Positions 31,914-39,628 of a stretch of 40,425 nt of DNA are shown in pieces. Positions within the stretch are counted from its first letter, which is position 1; every line of letters starts with the position of its first letter. This DNA is from Deltaproteobacteria bacterium (GTDB lineage: Bacteria > Desulfobacterota > Binatia > UBA12015). The notes under the pieces are model-generated. The model made no database searches. It saw nothing but the letters and a program-made list of their open reading frames with translations, and had not been told where the DNA came from. A program made the translations under genes and the position numbers. Location of the stretch: NCBI GenBank assembly GCA_016874715.1, contig VGTK01000034.1:1-40425 (forward strand). The letters run 5' to 3'.

Positions 31914-33266
31914 ATGTCGTCGATGACCTGTGCCCGGATCGCGCTGCTGCTCGCCCTGGCTCTAGCCACCCTCCCACCCTGCGCGCCGGTCGCGCGAGGC
32001 GACGATCGCTGCGCCGGCGTGCTGCAGGACGATGTCTGCGCCGAGGCGACCGGCTCCTGCCCCGCCGTTCCGCCGCCGCTCGGTCCGACCGCGAGTGCGT
32101 GGCCGATGTTCCAGCACGACGTCCAGCACACCGGACGCAGCCCGCACGATGGCCCGACGTGTCCGAACGTCGCCTGGACGCGCAAGCTCGCTGGCAAGAT
32201 CCTCTCCGCACCGGCGCTCGGCGGATCCGCGGAGGGCGACGCGCTGCTCGTCGCGGCGGCGAAGTACCCGCTGTGCGCGCTCGACACGGCGACCGGCGAC
32301 GTCCGCTGGTGCGACGCCGGGCAGCAGGGCAAGCTGCCCGACGTCTCGTCGCCCGCGCTCGGCAACGGCGGCCTCGCCTACGTCGGCACGCGCGACAACG
32401 ACTTCTGGGCGATCACCGTGCCGCCGCCAGCCGCGAGCCAGGCGAGCGTCGCGTGGCGGCAGAAAATCTGCACCGACGGCGACGTCAGCACGTCGCCGAT
32501 CCTCGACGACGACGGCGTGGTCTTCATGGGCTCGAACTCGCTCGCCGGCGGCACGCTGATGGCGATGTGCCCCGGAACGGAACGCCGCGTGAAGTGGTGC
32601 GTCAATCCGCTCGGCGGCACGCTGCGCAACGTCTCGCCCGCGCTGAGCCCGGCGCACGACCGGCTCTACGTCACCTACCTCGGCGCCGTGCTGGTGGCGC
32701 TCGACCCGGCGAGCGGCGCCGTCCTCTGGCGACTTCCGCTGCAGACGCAGCGCAACAACCTGCGCTCGCCGAACTACACGCCGGTCGTGCACCCGGTGAC
32801 CGGAACGATCTATGTCGGCCTCGACGGCGGCCTGTTCGCGGTCGACCCGGGGCCGCTCGCCGGGCCGCCGCTACCGGCAACGACGCTGCTCGCGACGCGC
32901 GACACCACGCGCGAGCGCATCCAGTCGCCGCCCGCGCTCGACGTCGGCCGTGCGCGGCTCTACGTCGGCGCCTCGCGCGGCAACCGCAGCACCTTCTACG
33001 CAGTCGGCCTCGATGGCACGCCCGTGTGGAGCCGCACCGACCTCGGGCACGGGCGCTTGCGCAACACGCCACCCGTGATCGACGCGAGCGGCCGCGTCTA
33101 CGTCGCGCTCGACCGCTCGGTGTTCGCGCTCGACCCGGACGACGGCCACACGCTGTGGCGGCTCGACCTCGCGTCGCGGATCGCGTCGTCGCCGATCGTC
33201 GCGCCCGGGCGCATCTACCTCGGCACGACGAACAGCACCGTCGTCGCCATTGGCGATTGTCCCTGA
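31914..33266 (+). CDS. Secreted PQQ-like beta-propeller protein
   Basis: A 450-residue exported protein. The signal peptide (MSSMTCARIALLLALALATLPPCAPVARG) ends near residue 28. The mature part opens with WPMFQHDVQHTGRSPHDGP, the standard first blade of PQQ-repeat proteins, and continues through repeated blade units. Each carries a GxVxWR-type or DPASGAVLWRL strand, ending in DDGHTLWRLDLASRIASSPIV. It resembles outer-membrane-assembly or quinoprotein-like propellers, but has no clear PQQ ligand set, so it may be a binding scaffold. It contains several Cys near the N-terminus (CAGVLQDDVC, SCPAVPPP), which suggests disulfides or a lipid-linked neck. The start could be ATG 31923. It is convergent with the HTTM gene. 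Confidence 0.88.
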   Translation: MSSMTCARIALLLALALATLPPCAPVARGDDRCAGVLQDDVCAEATGSCPAVPPPLGPTASAWPMFQHDVQHTGRSPHDGPTCPNVAWTRKLAGKILSAPALGGSAEGDALLVAAAKYPLCALDTATGDVRWCDAGQQGKLPDVSSPALGNGGLAYVGTRDNDFWAITVPPPAASQASVAWRQKICTDGDVSTSPILDDDGVVFMGSNSLAGGTLMAMCPGTERRVKWCVNPLGGTLRNVSPALSPAHDRLYVTYLGAVLVALDPASGAVLWRLPLQTQRNNLRSPNYTPVVHPVTGTIYVGLDGGLFAVDPGPLAGPPLPATTLLATRDTTRERIQSPPALDVGRARLYVGASRGNRSTFYAVGLDGTPVWSRTDLGHGRLRNTPPVIDASGRVYVALDRSVFALDPDDGHTLWRLDLASRIASSPIVAPGRIYLGTTNSTVVAIGDCP

Positions 33267-33281
33267 GCGAGACGTCCGCGC

Positions 33282-34253
33282 CTACGCTGCGTGCGGCACG
33301 CGGGCGGTGCGGGGCTCGACGCGCGTGGTGGATCTCGCAGCCGACGGAGCGAGGCGTCCCCGCCGCGGCAGCCAGAACGCGTAGCAGGCGAGGAAGGGGA
33401 ACGACCCGTGCACGCCGAGCAGCGTCGCGATGCCGAGCTGCATCGCGAACAGTGTGCCAATGACGGCACCGGCGACCCAGCCGCCGAGCAGCGCGAGCGG
33501 TGCGCCAGCCTCGGCGACGATCGTCGTCACCGCGAGCATCGCGCACGCGAGCGGGCTCTCCGCGACGCGCAGGCCCAGAGCAGGCAGCGCGCGGTCGTTC
33601 GCGTAGTGCGGCGCGAGCAGGATGGCGCGCATGTTGTCGGCCGACATCCAGCCGAGGCCGCCTTGCCGCAGCTTCGCGATGCCGGCCGCGAAGAACACCA
33701 GCACGAGCAGGAGGCGTGCCGCCTCGATCGGCCAGCGGTACTCGCCACTCGGCGGTGGCGGGGCGACGCCGCGACGGCGGCGCAGCCATGCGTCCATCGA
33801 CCACGCGTCGCCCGCGCGGGCGAGCGCGAGCACGCCCATCGTCAGCACCAGCAGTCCGCTCCAGTGGTCGATCTTTCCGAAGCACTGCGGCAGCCCGAGA
33901 ACGTAGATGCCGAGCACGAACGCCGTGCCGCATGCAGTCCGCGTGCAGAGCCCGACGCACGCGAGCAGCACCGCCACGGCGAAGGTCGCGTCGAGAAGGG
34001 TTAGAACGGCAGCCGGTGCCACGCCGATGCGCAACAGTGCGAACAGATCGGTCGGCATCCAGAACACGTCCGGCACGTCGGCCCACGGCGCGCTCCGCGC
34101 CTGCGGCACCACGCGCAGCAGCATGCAGCCGAAGAACAGGACGCGACACAAGCCGAGCGGCTGCGGGCGTGCCGGAGCGAACCAGCGCGCGTCGAGCGCG
34201 CGTGCGAGCCGCGTCGGCAGCGATGCGGTCGCGGCGCTCATCGCGACACTCAT
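33282..34253 (-). CDS. HTTM-domain-like polytopic membrane protein
   Basis: A 323-residue membrane protein with about eight or nine hydrophobic helices. The pattern LGLCRVLFFGCMLLRVV, DVFWMPTDLFALLRIG, FAVAVLLACVGLCTRTAC and LPQCFGKIDHWSGLLVLTMGVLAL is typical of HTTM proteins, relatives of vitamin K-dependent gamma-carboxylase. Later come YRWPIEAARLLLVLVFFAAGIAKLRQGGLGWM and a C-terminal loop rich in Arg. Carboxylase activity is not assured, because most bacterial HTTM proteins are uncharacterised. The start ATG 34253 overlaps the stop of the upstream gene by four bases. It is co-transcribed with the small partner gene, a common arrangement for this family. Confidence 0.82.
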   Translation of the reverse strand: MSVAMSAATASLPTRLARALDARWFAPARPQPLGLCRVLFFGCMLLRVVPQARSAPWADVPDVFWMPTDLFALLRIGVAPAAVLTLLDATFAVAVLLACVGLCTRTACGTAFVLGIYVLGLPQCFGKIDHWSGLLVLTMGVLALARAGDAWSMDAWLRRRRGVAPPPPSGEYRWPIEAARLLLVLVFFAAGIAKLRQGGLGWMSADNMRAILLAPHYANDRALPALGLRVAESPLACAMLAVTTIVAEAGAPLALLGGWVAGAVIGTLFAMQLGIATLLGVHGSFPFLACYAFWLPRRGRLAPSAARSTTRVEPRTARVPHAA

Positions 34254-34774
34254 CGCGACACCTCGGCGATCAGGCGGCGCGTATCCGGTGCGTCGCGGTT
34301 CGCCGCACCGCTCGCGAGCGGCCACACCAGCTCGTAGAAGCGCAGCCCGTCGAGCTCCGGCCCGTCGTGCGCGGACGCCGCACGCAGCGCATCGTAGCGG
34401 GCGAGGCTGGCGGCGAGCGCCGCACGCCGCCACCGTGGCGCGTCGTCGCGCCGCCCGAGCCGACGGAAGGCCGTCATCAGCCGCGCCTCGTGGAACGGCG
34501 CCAGGTGGACGGGCACGACAAGGTCGACCTCCCGTCCGTCGCGCACCCCGACGACGCGCTTCAGGCGCACCTCGGGCGCGCGCAGCTCCGCGAACATCGA
34601 GTAGCTCGAGAACGGCCAGTGGTCGCCGTCACGGATCACGTCCACCGCCGACGCGAGCGTCACCAGCGCGGCGAGGACGATCACCAGCGCGCGGCGGGCG
34701 CGGCCGATCGGCGCCGTCGTCTGCACGGGCGACGGTCGACGATCCGCATCGGGCGTACTCGGTTCGGCGGGCAT
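34250..34774 (-). CDS. Membrane-anchored partner of the HTTM protein
   Basis: A 174-residue protein with one N-terminal transmembrane helix (RRALVIVLAALVTLASAVDVI, near 27-47) and a soluble part. The motif DHWPFSSYSMFAE after the helix is characteristic of the small proteins that precede HTTM genes. The soluble region has strand-like VRLKRVVGVRDGREVDLVVPVH, then helices (RLMTAFRRLGRRDDAPRWRRAAL). I do not know a characterised family. It overlaps the HTTM gene (ATGA), so the two products probably form a complex or act in sequence. The start is ATG 34774, and an upstream region of 325 bp separates it from the divergent UbiB gene. Confidence 0.75.
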   Translation of the reverse strand: MPAEPSTPDADRRPSPVQTTAPIGRARRALVIVLAALVTLASAVDVIRDGDHWPFSSYSMFAELRAPEVRLKRVVGVRDGREVDLVVPVHLAPFHEARLMTAFRRLGRRDDAPRWRRAALAASLARYDALRAASAHDGPELDGLRFYELVWPLASGAANRDAPDTRRLIAEVSR

Positions 34775-35099
34775 CGGGACTTCCAGGGTGTGAAACCGCG
34801 CCGGGATGGCGCGTGACGCCGGTGCCGTGCCGGCGCGCGTACACGCTACGCCCGGCGTCGCTCGCCGATCAAGTGCAAACTCTTGATCTGCAAACTCTTG
34901 GTCGTGCAACTTCCCGATCGGGGCCGGTGGGCGGCCCGGTGCCCCCCTGCGTTCGCGGGGCCCACCGCCCTCGGGCTGGCAGGCGCCGCGGTCGCTCGGG
35001 CTCAGCCCGGCCGACGGCCCCGGACAGCCGGCCCTGCGCCGGTACGGCACCGTGGCGGCAGCGTGGCGAAGGTGCCGGATTGGGCTAGAAGGAACGGCG
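34775..35099. promoter_or_regulatory. Divergent intergenic region with direct and inverted repeats
   Basis: At 34874-34888 and 34889-34903 TGCAAACTCTTGATC and TGCAAACTCTTGGTC are nearly identical 15-bp direct repeats. A weaker copy, TGCAACTTCCCGATC, begins at 34905. GATCAAG (34867-34873) and CTTGATC (34882-34888) also form an inverted repeat around the first copy. This A/T-richer island is the strongest candidate control region between the HTTM operon and the UbiB gene. A GC-rich hairpin-prone stretch (about 34922-34968) follows. Confidence 0.5.
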
Positions 35100-36746
35100 A
35101 TGGAACAGCCCGCACCACCTTGCCCGGCCTCGCCACCCGACGCGACACCGCCCGCCGACCTGGCGTTCGGCGCGTTCAGCGACCGCGGCCCGTGGGTGGT
35201 CGACCTCGCCCACCTGCCGTGGCGCGCCGACACGGCTGCGCTGCGCGCGGCCGCTCGCGCCGAGGTCCCGGTGCTGACGAAGAAGCGCCGCCTGCCGCCG
35301 CTGCGGCGCTTCGTCGAGGCCGGCGGGCTGGTCGGCGCCGCGCTCGCCGGCTGGCGGCTGCGCGAGTACCGGAAAGAAGGCGGCCCCGAGTCGCGCGCCG
35401 GGCTGTCGCGCCGGTTGCGCCGTGCGTTCGAGCGCCTCGGTCCCGCCTACATCAAGCTCGGCCAGATCGTGTCGTCGGGCCAGGGGATCTTCCCCGACGA
35501 GCTGGTCGACGAGTTCAAGCTGTGCCGCGACCAGGTGCCGCCGGAGACCTTCGAGACCGTCCGCCGCGTCGTCGAGGAGGACCTCGGCCGCCCGCTCGAG
35601 GACGTCTTCGCGAGCTTCGACCGCCAGTGCCTCGCCGCCGCGTCGATCGCGCAGGTGCACGCGGCGACGCTGAAGACCGGCGAGGAAGTCGTCGTGAAGG
35701 TGCAGCGGCCGCAGGTTGCCCGCCTGGTCCGCCTCGACATCGAGGCGATGGCGTGGATCGCACCACACCTCGTCGGCAAGATCCCGGTCGCCGCACTCGC
35801 CAACCCGCCCGCGCTGGTCGAGCTCTTCGCCGAGACCATCGTCGAGGAGCTCGACTTCCGCCTCGAGGCCGAGAACATGCTCGACATCGCGCAGGTGCTG
35901 CGCGACGCGCAGCAGACGGTCATCGTCGTGCCGCGCCCGCACCCGACGCTGGTCACGCGGCGCGTGCTCGTCATGGAGCGCCTGCGCGGCTTCAAGTACG
36001 AGGACGTGGACGCGATGCGCGCCGCCGGCATCGATACGGAAGCCGTGCTGCGCTCGATGCTGATCTGCTTCCTCGAAGGCGCGATGATCTACGGCGTCTT
36101 CCACGGCGACCTGCACGGCGGCAACCTGTTCGTCATGGAGGACGGCCGCGTCGCGCTCTTCGACTACGGCATGACCGGCCGCATGAACGACAAGGAGCGC
36201 ACGGCGTTCCTGCGCATGATGATGACCGGCGCGGCCAACGACGTGAAGGGACAGCTCGCCGCGTTCCGCGACCTCGGCGCGCTGCCGGAGGACGTCGACA
36301 TCCGCGGCCTCATCCGCGACCTCAAGATCGACCAGCCGGTGCGCGACCCGACGAAGATGTCGGGCGAGGAGCTGATCGGCGAGATCCGCGAGATCCTGAA
36401 GGCCCTGCTGTCGCGCGGCGCGAAGCTGCCGAAGCACCTGATGCTCTACGTCAAGAACATGATCTTCATCGACGGGGCGATCGTGCGGCTGGCGCCCGAC
36501 ATCGACCTCTTCGCCGAGGTCGGCAAGGTCTACGGCTACTTCGCGATGCGCCACGGCGCGCGCATCATGAGCGAGATCGGCTTCGACGCGATCTCGAACG
36601 CGTTCGACCCGACGGTGCTGCGCGCGCAGCTGGGGCTCGAGGACGGCGTCGCGACGCTGTCGCACCGCGAGCTGCGCGAGCGCCGCAACGTCATCCAGAA
36701 GCGCGTCGAGGATGCCGGCGGCCTGCCCGTCGTCGACGAGAAATGA
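35100..36746 (+). CDS. ABC1/ADCK/UbiB-family atypical kinase
   Basis: A 548-residue UbiB-type protein kinase-like protein. Key features are KLGQ at 119-122 in AYIKLGQIVSSGQG, the Ala-rich loop AAAS at 179-182, the ATP-binding Lys200 in VVVKVQRP, and the catalytic HGDLHGGN (His335, Asp337, Asn342). The metal-binding DYG has Asp355. UbiB family members support ubiquinone biosynthesis or lipid handling, with ATPase rather than classic kinase activity. The usual SxRxD after KLGQ is replaced here by SSGQG. The C-terminus lacks clear transmembrane helices. The RBS AAGGA precedes ATG 35100. An ADC-like gene follows 93 bp downstream. Confidence 0.9.
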   Translation: MEQPAPPCPASPPDATPPADLAFGAFSDRGPWVVDLAHLPWRADTAALRAAARAEVPVLTKKRRLPPLRRFVEAGGLVGAALAGWRLREYRKEGGPESRAGLSRRLRRAFERLGPAYIKLGQIVSSGQGIFPDELVDEFKLCRDQVPPETFETVRRVVEEDLGRPLEDVFASFDRQCLAAASIAQVHAATLKTGEEVVVKVQRPQVARLVRLDIEAMAWIAPHLVGKIPVAALANPPALVELFAETIVEELDFRLEAENMLDIAQVLRDAQQTVIVVPRPHPTLVTRRVLVMERLRGFKYEDVDAMRAAGIDTEAVLRSMLICFLEGAMIYGVFHGDLHGGNLFVMEDGRVALFDYGMTGRMNDKERTAFLRMMMTGAANDVKGQLAAFRDLGALPEDVDIRGLIRDLKIDQPVRDPTKMSGEELIGEIREILKALLSRGAKLPKHLMLYVKNMIFIDGAIVRLAPDIDLFAEVGKVYGYFAMRHGARIMSEIGFDAISNAFDPTVLRAQLGLEDGVATLSHRELRERRNVIQKRVEDAGGLPVVDEK

Positions 36747-36839
36747 TCGAGGAGTGAGGGCTTCGCCCGAGCGACGAGGCCCATCGGAGGAGCGCAGCAC
36801 GGTGCAAGCCGCGCGAGCACCGCACGGGGGCGAACGTCA

Positions 36840-37604
36840 ATGAGCAACGGTAGCGCGACACACGCGCAGGAGCACGGAGGCTACGTCTTCCAGGGACGAA
36901 CGGTGACGATGCCCGTCGAGGTGCGCGACGCGGCCTCCGGTGCGGTGACCTACCTCGTGAACGCGAGCGTCGCGCGCTCGCTGCTGCCGGGCCCCGAGCT
37001 CGACGTGGTCGAGGTCCTGCCGGGCCAGGCGCTGTTCTCGATCGCCATGATCGACTACCGCGACAACGACCTCGGCGACTACAACGAGGTGTCGCTCGCC
37101 TTCTTCGTGCGGAAGAAGGGCGAGAGGCCGGCGCTCGGCGTGCCCTTCCTCGGCAGCGTCGTGGACTTCTTCCGCAACTCTCTCGCGACCTGGATCTGGA
37201 AGCTGCCCGTGGACCAGAGCTTCACCTGCGAGGCCGGCTGCGGCATCTGGGGCTTCCCGAAGACCGTCGAGCAGATCGACTTCGAGGACGCGGGCGGACG
37301 CCGCACCTGCCGCCTCGTCATGGACGGCCGGCACGTGCTCACGCTGAGCGTGCCGCGCGGCGGCACGCGCACGCTGCCCGAGGCGCCGATGACGACGTAC
37401 TCGTACCTCGACGGCCGCCTGCACCGCACGGCCTTCACGCCGAAGGCCAGCGGCGTCGGCTTCGGCCTCGGCGGCGCCGACCTGATCCTCGGCACGCACC
37501 CGCTCGCCGATACGCTGCGCGCGCTCGGGCTGCCGCGCACGGCGCTGATGCACGTGTGGATGGAGCACCAGAGCGCGACGTTCGAGGTGCCGGCGCGGGC
37601 GTAG
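36840..37604 (+). CDS. Acetoacetate decarboxylase (ADC) family protein
   Basis: A 254-residue member of the acetoacetate decarboxylase superfamily. The likely Schiff-base lysine is Lys141 in CGIWGFPKTVEQIDFED, the family's diagnostic segment. Supporting features are ARSLLPGPELDVVEVLPGQALFSIAMIDYRDNDLGDYNE, typical of the beta-cone fold, and FFVRKKG. Many members outside clostridia act as other aldolase, hydratase or cyclase-type enzymes, so decarboxylase activity is not assured. It follows the UbiB gene and precedes the DUF938 methyltransferase by 33 bp, in the same direction. The start is ATG 36840. Confidence 0.85.
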   Translation: MSNGSATHAQEHGGYVFQGRTVTMPVEVRDAASGAVTYLVNASVARSLLPGPELDVVEVLPGQALFSIAMIDYRDNDLGDYNEVSLAFFVRKKGERPALGVPFLGSVVDFFRNSLATWIWKLPVDQSFTCEAGCGIWGFPKTVEQIDFEDAGGRRTCRLVMDGRHVLTLSVPRGGTRTLPEAPMTTYSYLDGRLHRTAFTPKASGVGFGLGGADLILGTHPLADTLRALGLPRTALMHVWMEHQSATFEVPARA

Positions 37605-37637
37605 CCTGCGCGCTCGTCGCACGAGCCGATCGCCGCG

Positions 37638-38270
37638 ATGCCGCCGTCGAGCAGCATGAGCGCCCGCCGCCACGCCCCCGCCGCCGAGCGCAACCGCGAG
37701 CCGATCCTCGGCGTGCTGCGGCGCGTGCTGCCCGCGCGCGGCACGGTCCTCGAGATCGCGAGCGGCACGGGTCAGCACGTCGCGCACTTCGCGGCGGCGC
37801 TGCCGGACCTCGTCTTCCAGCCGAGCGATCGCACCGATCAGGACTTCGCATCGATCGTGGCCTGGAGCGCCGACGCGGATCGGGCCACCGTCCGCCCGCC
37901 GATCGTCCTCGACGTGACCGCCGACCCGTGGCCCGCGGCGGTCGGCACGCCGGACGCGATCTTCTGCGCCAACATGATCCACATCGCCCCCTGGGAGGCG
38001 TGCCTCGGCCTGCTGCGCGGCGCCGGCGCGCGGCTCGCGCCCGGCGGCGTGCTCGTCACATACGGGCCGTACACGATCGGCGGCGCGCACACCGCACCCA
38101 GCAACGAAGCCTTCGACCTCGACCTGCGCGCCCGCGACCCGCGCTGGGGCGTGCGCGACCTCGACGAGGTGGCGCGCGTCGCGGCCGGGCACGGGCTCGA
38201 GCTCGAGGAGCGCGTCGCCATGCCGGCGAACAACCTCACGGTGGTGTTCCGCCGCACCGCCAGTCGCTGA
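37638..38270 (+). CDS. DUF938 family SAM-dependent methyltransferase
   Basis: A 210-residue class I methyltransferase of DUF938. The opening AAERNREPILGVLRRVLP, then TVLEIASGTGQHVAHFAAALPDL (SAM-binding motif I), LVFQPSDRTD and CANMIHIAPW are all family-typical. The C-terminal AMPANNLTVVFRR matches the usual end. The substrate is unknown. ATG 37638 is used; an internal ATG at 37656 (MSARRHAPAAERN) is equally plausible. It is probably co-transcribed with the ADC-family gene 33 bp upstream. Confidence 0.88.
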   Translation: MPPSSSMSARRHAPAAERNREPILGVLRRVLPARGTVLEIASGTGQHVAHFAAALPDLVFQPSDRTDQDFASIVAWSADADRATVRPPIVLDVTADPWPAAVGTPDAIFCANMIHIAPWEACLGLLRGAGARLAPGGVLVTYGPYTIGGAHTAPSNEAFDLDLRARDPRWGVRDLDEVARVAAGHGLELEERVAMPANNLTVVFRRTASR

Positions 38271-38398
38271 CGCGACGGGCGCACGCTCTGCCTCCGCGCT
38301 GCGGTCGCGCCGGTGGCCGATGCTGGGCTGACGGCGCGGCTGCGCTGGCGATCGCGCGAAGGTTGACGCAGCTCGACCGATCCGCACCTTCTTCTGCG

Positions 38399-39543
38399 GT
38401 GCACGCGAAGCGCTCGACGCCGCTCGCCGCCCGGCTCCTGCTGGGCGTTGCTCTCACCCTGACGCTGCCGGGCGCCGCTCGCGGCGCCCTCGTCGCGAGC
38501 GAGCTGCAGCAGGCGCTCGACGATCTGGTCGCAACGCCGGGCGGACCGCCGGGCGCGATCGCGGTGGTCTAGGTCGGCAACCGGCTGCAGGTCTTCACGG
38601 CCGGGATCGGCGACCTCAGCTCGCGGCGGCGCATGCGGCCGACCGATCACATGCGCATCGCGAGCGTCTCGAAGGCGTTCAGCGGCGCGGTCACGCTGTC
38701 GCTGGTCGCGCGCGGCGTCCTGTCGCTCGACGACACGGTGGGCGCCCTCGTGCCGGGCTTCAACCCGGACTGGGACGACGTCACGCTGCGCTGAACCACA
38801 CGAGCGGCATCCCGACCTTCACGACCAACCAGGACTTCTTCGATCGTCTGATCGCCTACCCGCGCGTTCCGGTGCCGCCGCGCCAGCTCGTCGAGTACGT
38901 CGCCGGCGAGGATCTCGCGTTTCCGCCGGGCAGCGCCTACGCGTACTCGAACACCGAGAACATCCTCGTCGGCCTCATGGTCGAGGCCGCGACCCGGCGC
39001 TCGTACGAGCACCAGCTCGGGTCGCGGGTCGTCGGCCCGCTCGGCCTGCGTGGCACGAGCCTCCCCGCGGGCTTCCGCATGCCGCGGCCGTTCATCCACG
39101 GCTACGCCACCGAGCCGGGCCTCGAGCCCGAGGACGAGAGCGAGATCGTCGCCGCGGGCTACACCTGGGCCTCGGGCGGCATCGTCTCGACGCCCTTCGA
39201 GCTGAACCGCTTCGTCCGGGCCTACGCCGGCGGCAAGCTGTTCGGCGGCGCCGTGCGCGCAGCACAGCTCACCTTCGTCGAGGGCGGCAGCTCGGACCCG
39301 CCGGGACCGGGCACGAACGCGGCCGGGCTCGGCATCTTCCGCTACGCGACCGACTGCGGGACGCTCTACGGCCACACCGGAAACCTCTTCGGCTACACGC
39401 AGTTCATCGGTGCGACCGGCGACGGACGGCGCTCGACGGTGGAGTCCGCCAACGCGCAGCTGAGCCCCGACCTGAAACCCGAGGTGTGGCAGAAGCTCGC
39501 GCTCGCGAACGAGCGCGCGGCCTGCGCGGCGCTGGCGCACTGA
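38399..39543 (+). pseudogene. Broken serine hydrolase (beta-lactamase class C/D-Ala-D-Ala carboxypeptidase-like)
   Basis: The coding trace runs from a possible GTG at 38399 (signal peptide LLLGVALTLTLPGAARGA) but is interrupted twice. An in-frame TAG at 38570-38572 falls after GAIAVV. After DDVTLR, a TGA at 38792-38794 and a shift of frame follow, consistent with loss of about 7 bp where TLRQLLNHTSG is expected. Downstream, NHTSGIPTF continues to the TGA at 39541-39543. The family motifs remain: SxxK in IASVSKAFS, YSN in YAYSNTEN, and HTG in YGHTGNLFGY. The two lesions make a working enzyme unlikely, but the intact motifs suggest recent decay or sequencing error. Confidence 0.82.
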
Positions 39544-39568
39544 GGTACCGGCGCCGCGTCCACGCGCA

Positions 39569-39589
39569 CCGCGGGGGCTTGCCCCGCGG
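39569..39589. terminator. Hairpin between convergent genes
   Basis: A perfect 8-bp stem, CCGCGGGG with CCCCGCGG around GCTTG (39569-39589), lies between the serine hydrolase pseudogene and the convergent FAD oxidoreductase. It may terminate transcription in either direction. Its stem resembles the hairpins at the window start. No T tract is present. Confidence 0.5.
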
Positions 39590-39628
39590 CGGCAGACCCG
39601 GCCGGCGCCGAAGGCACGCCGGCGCGGC

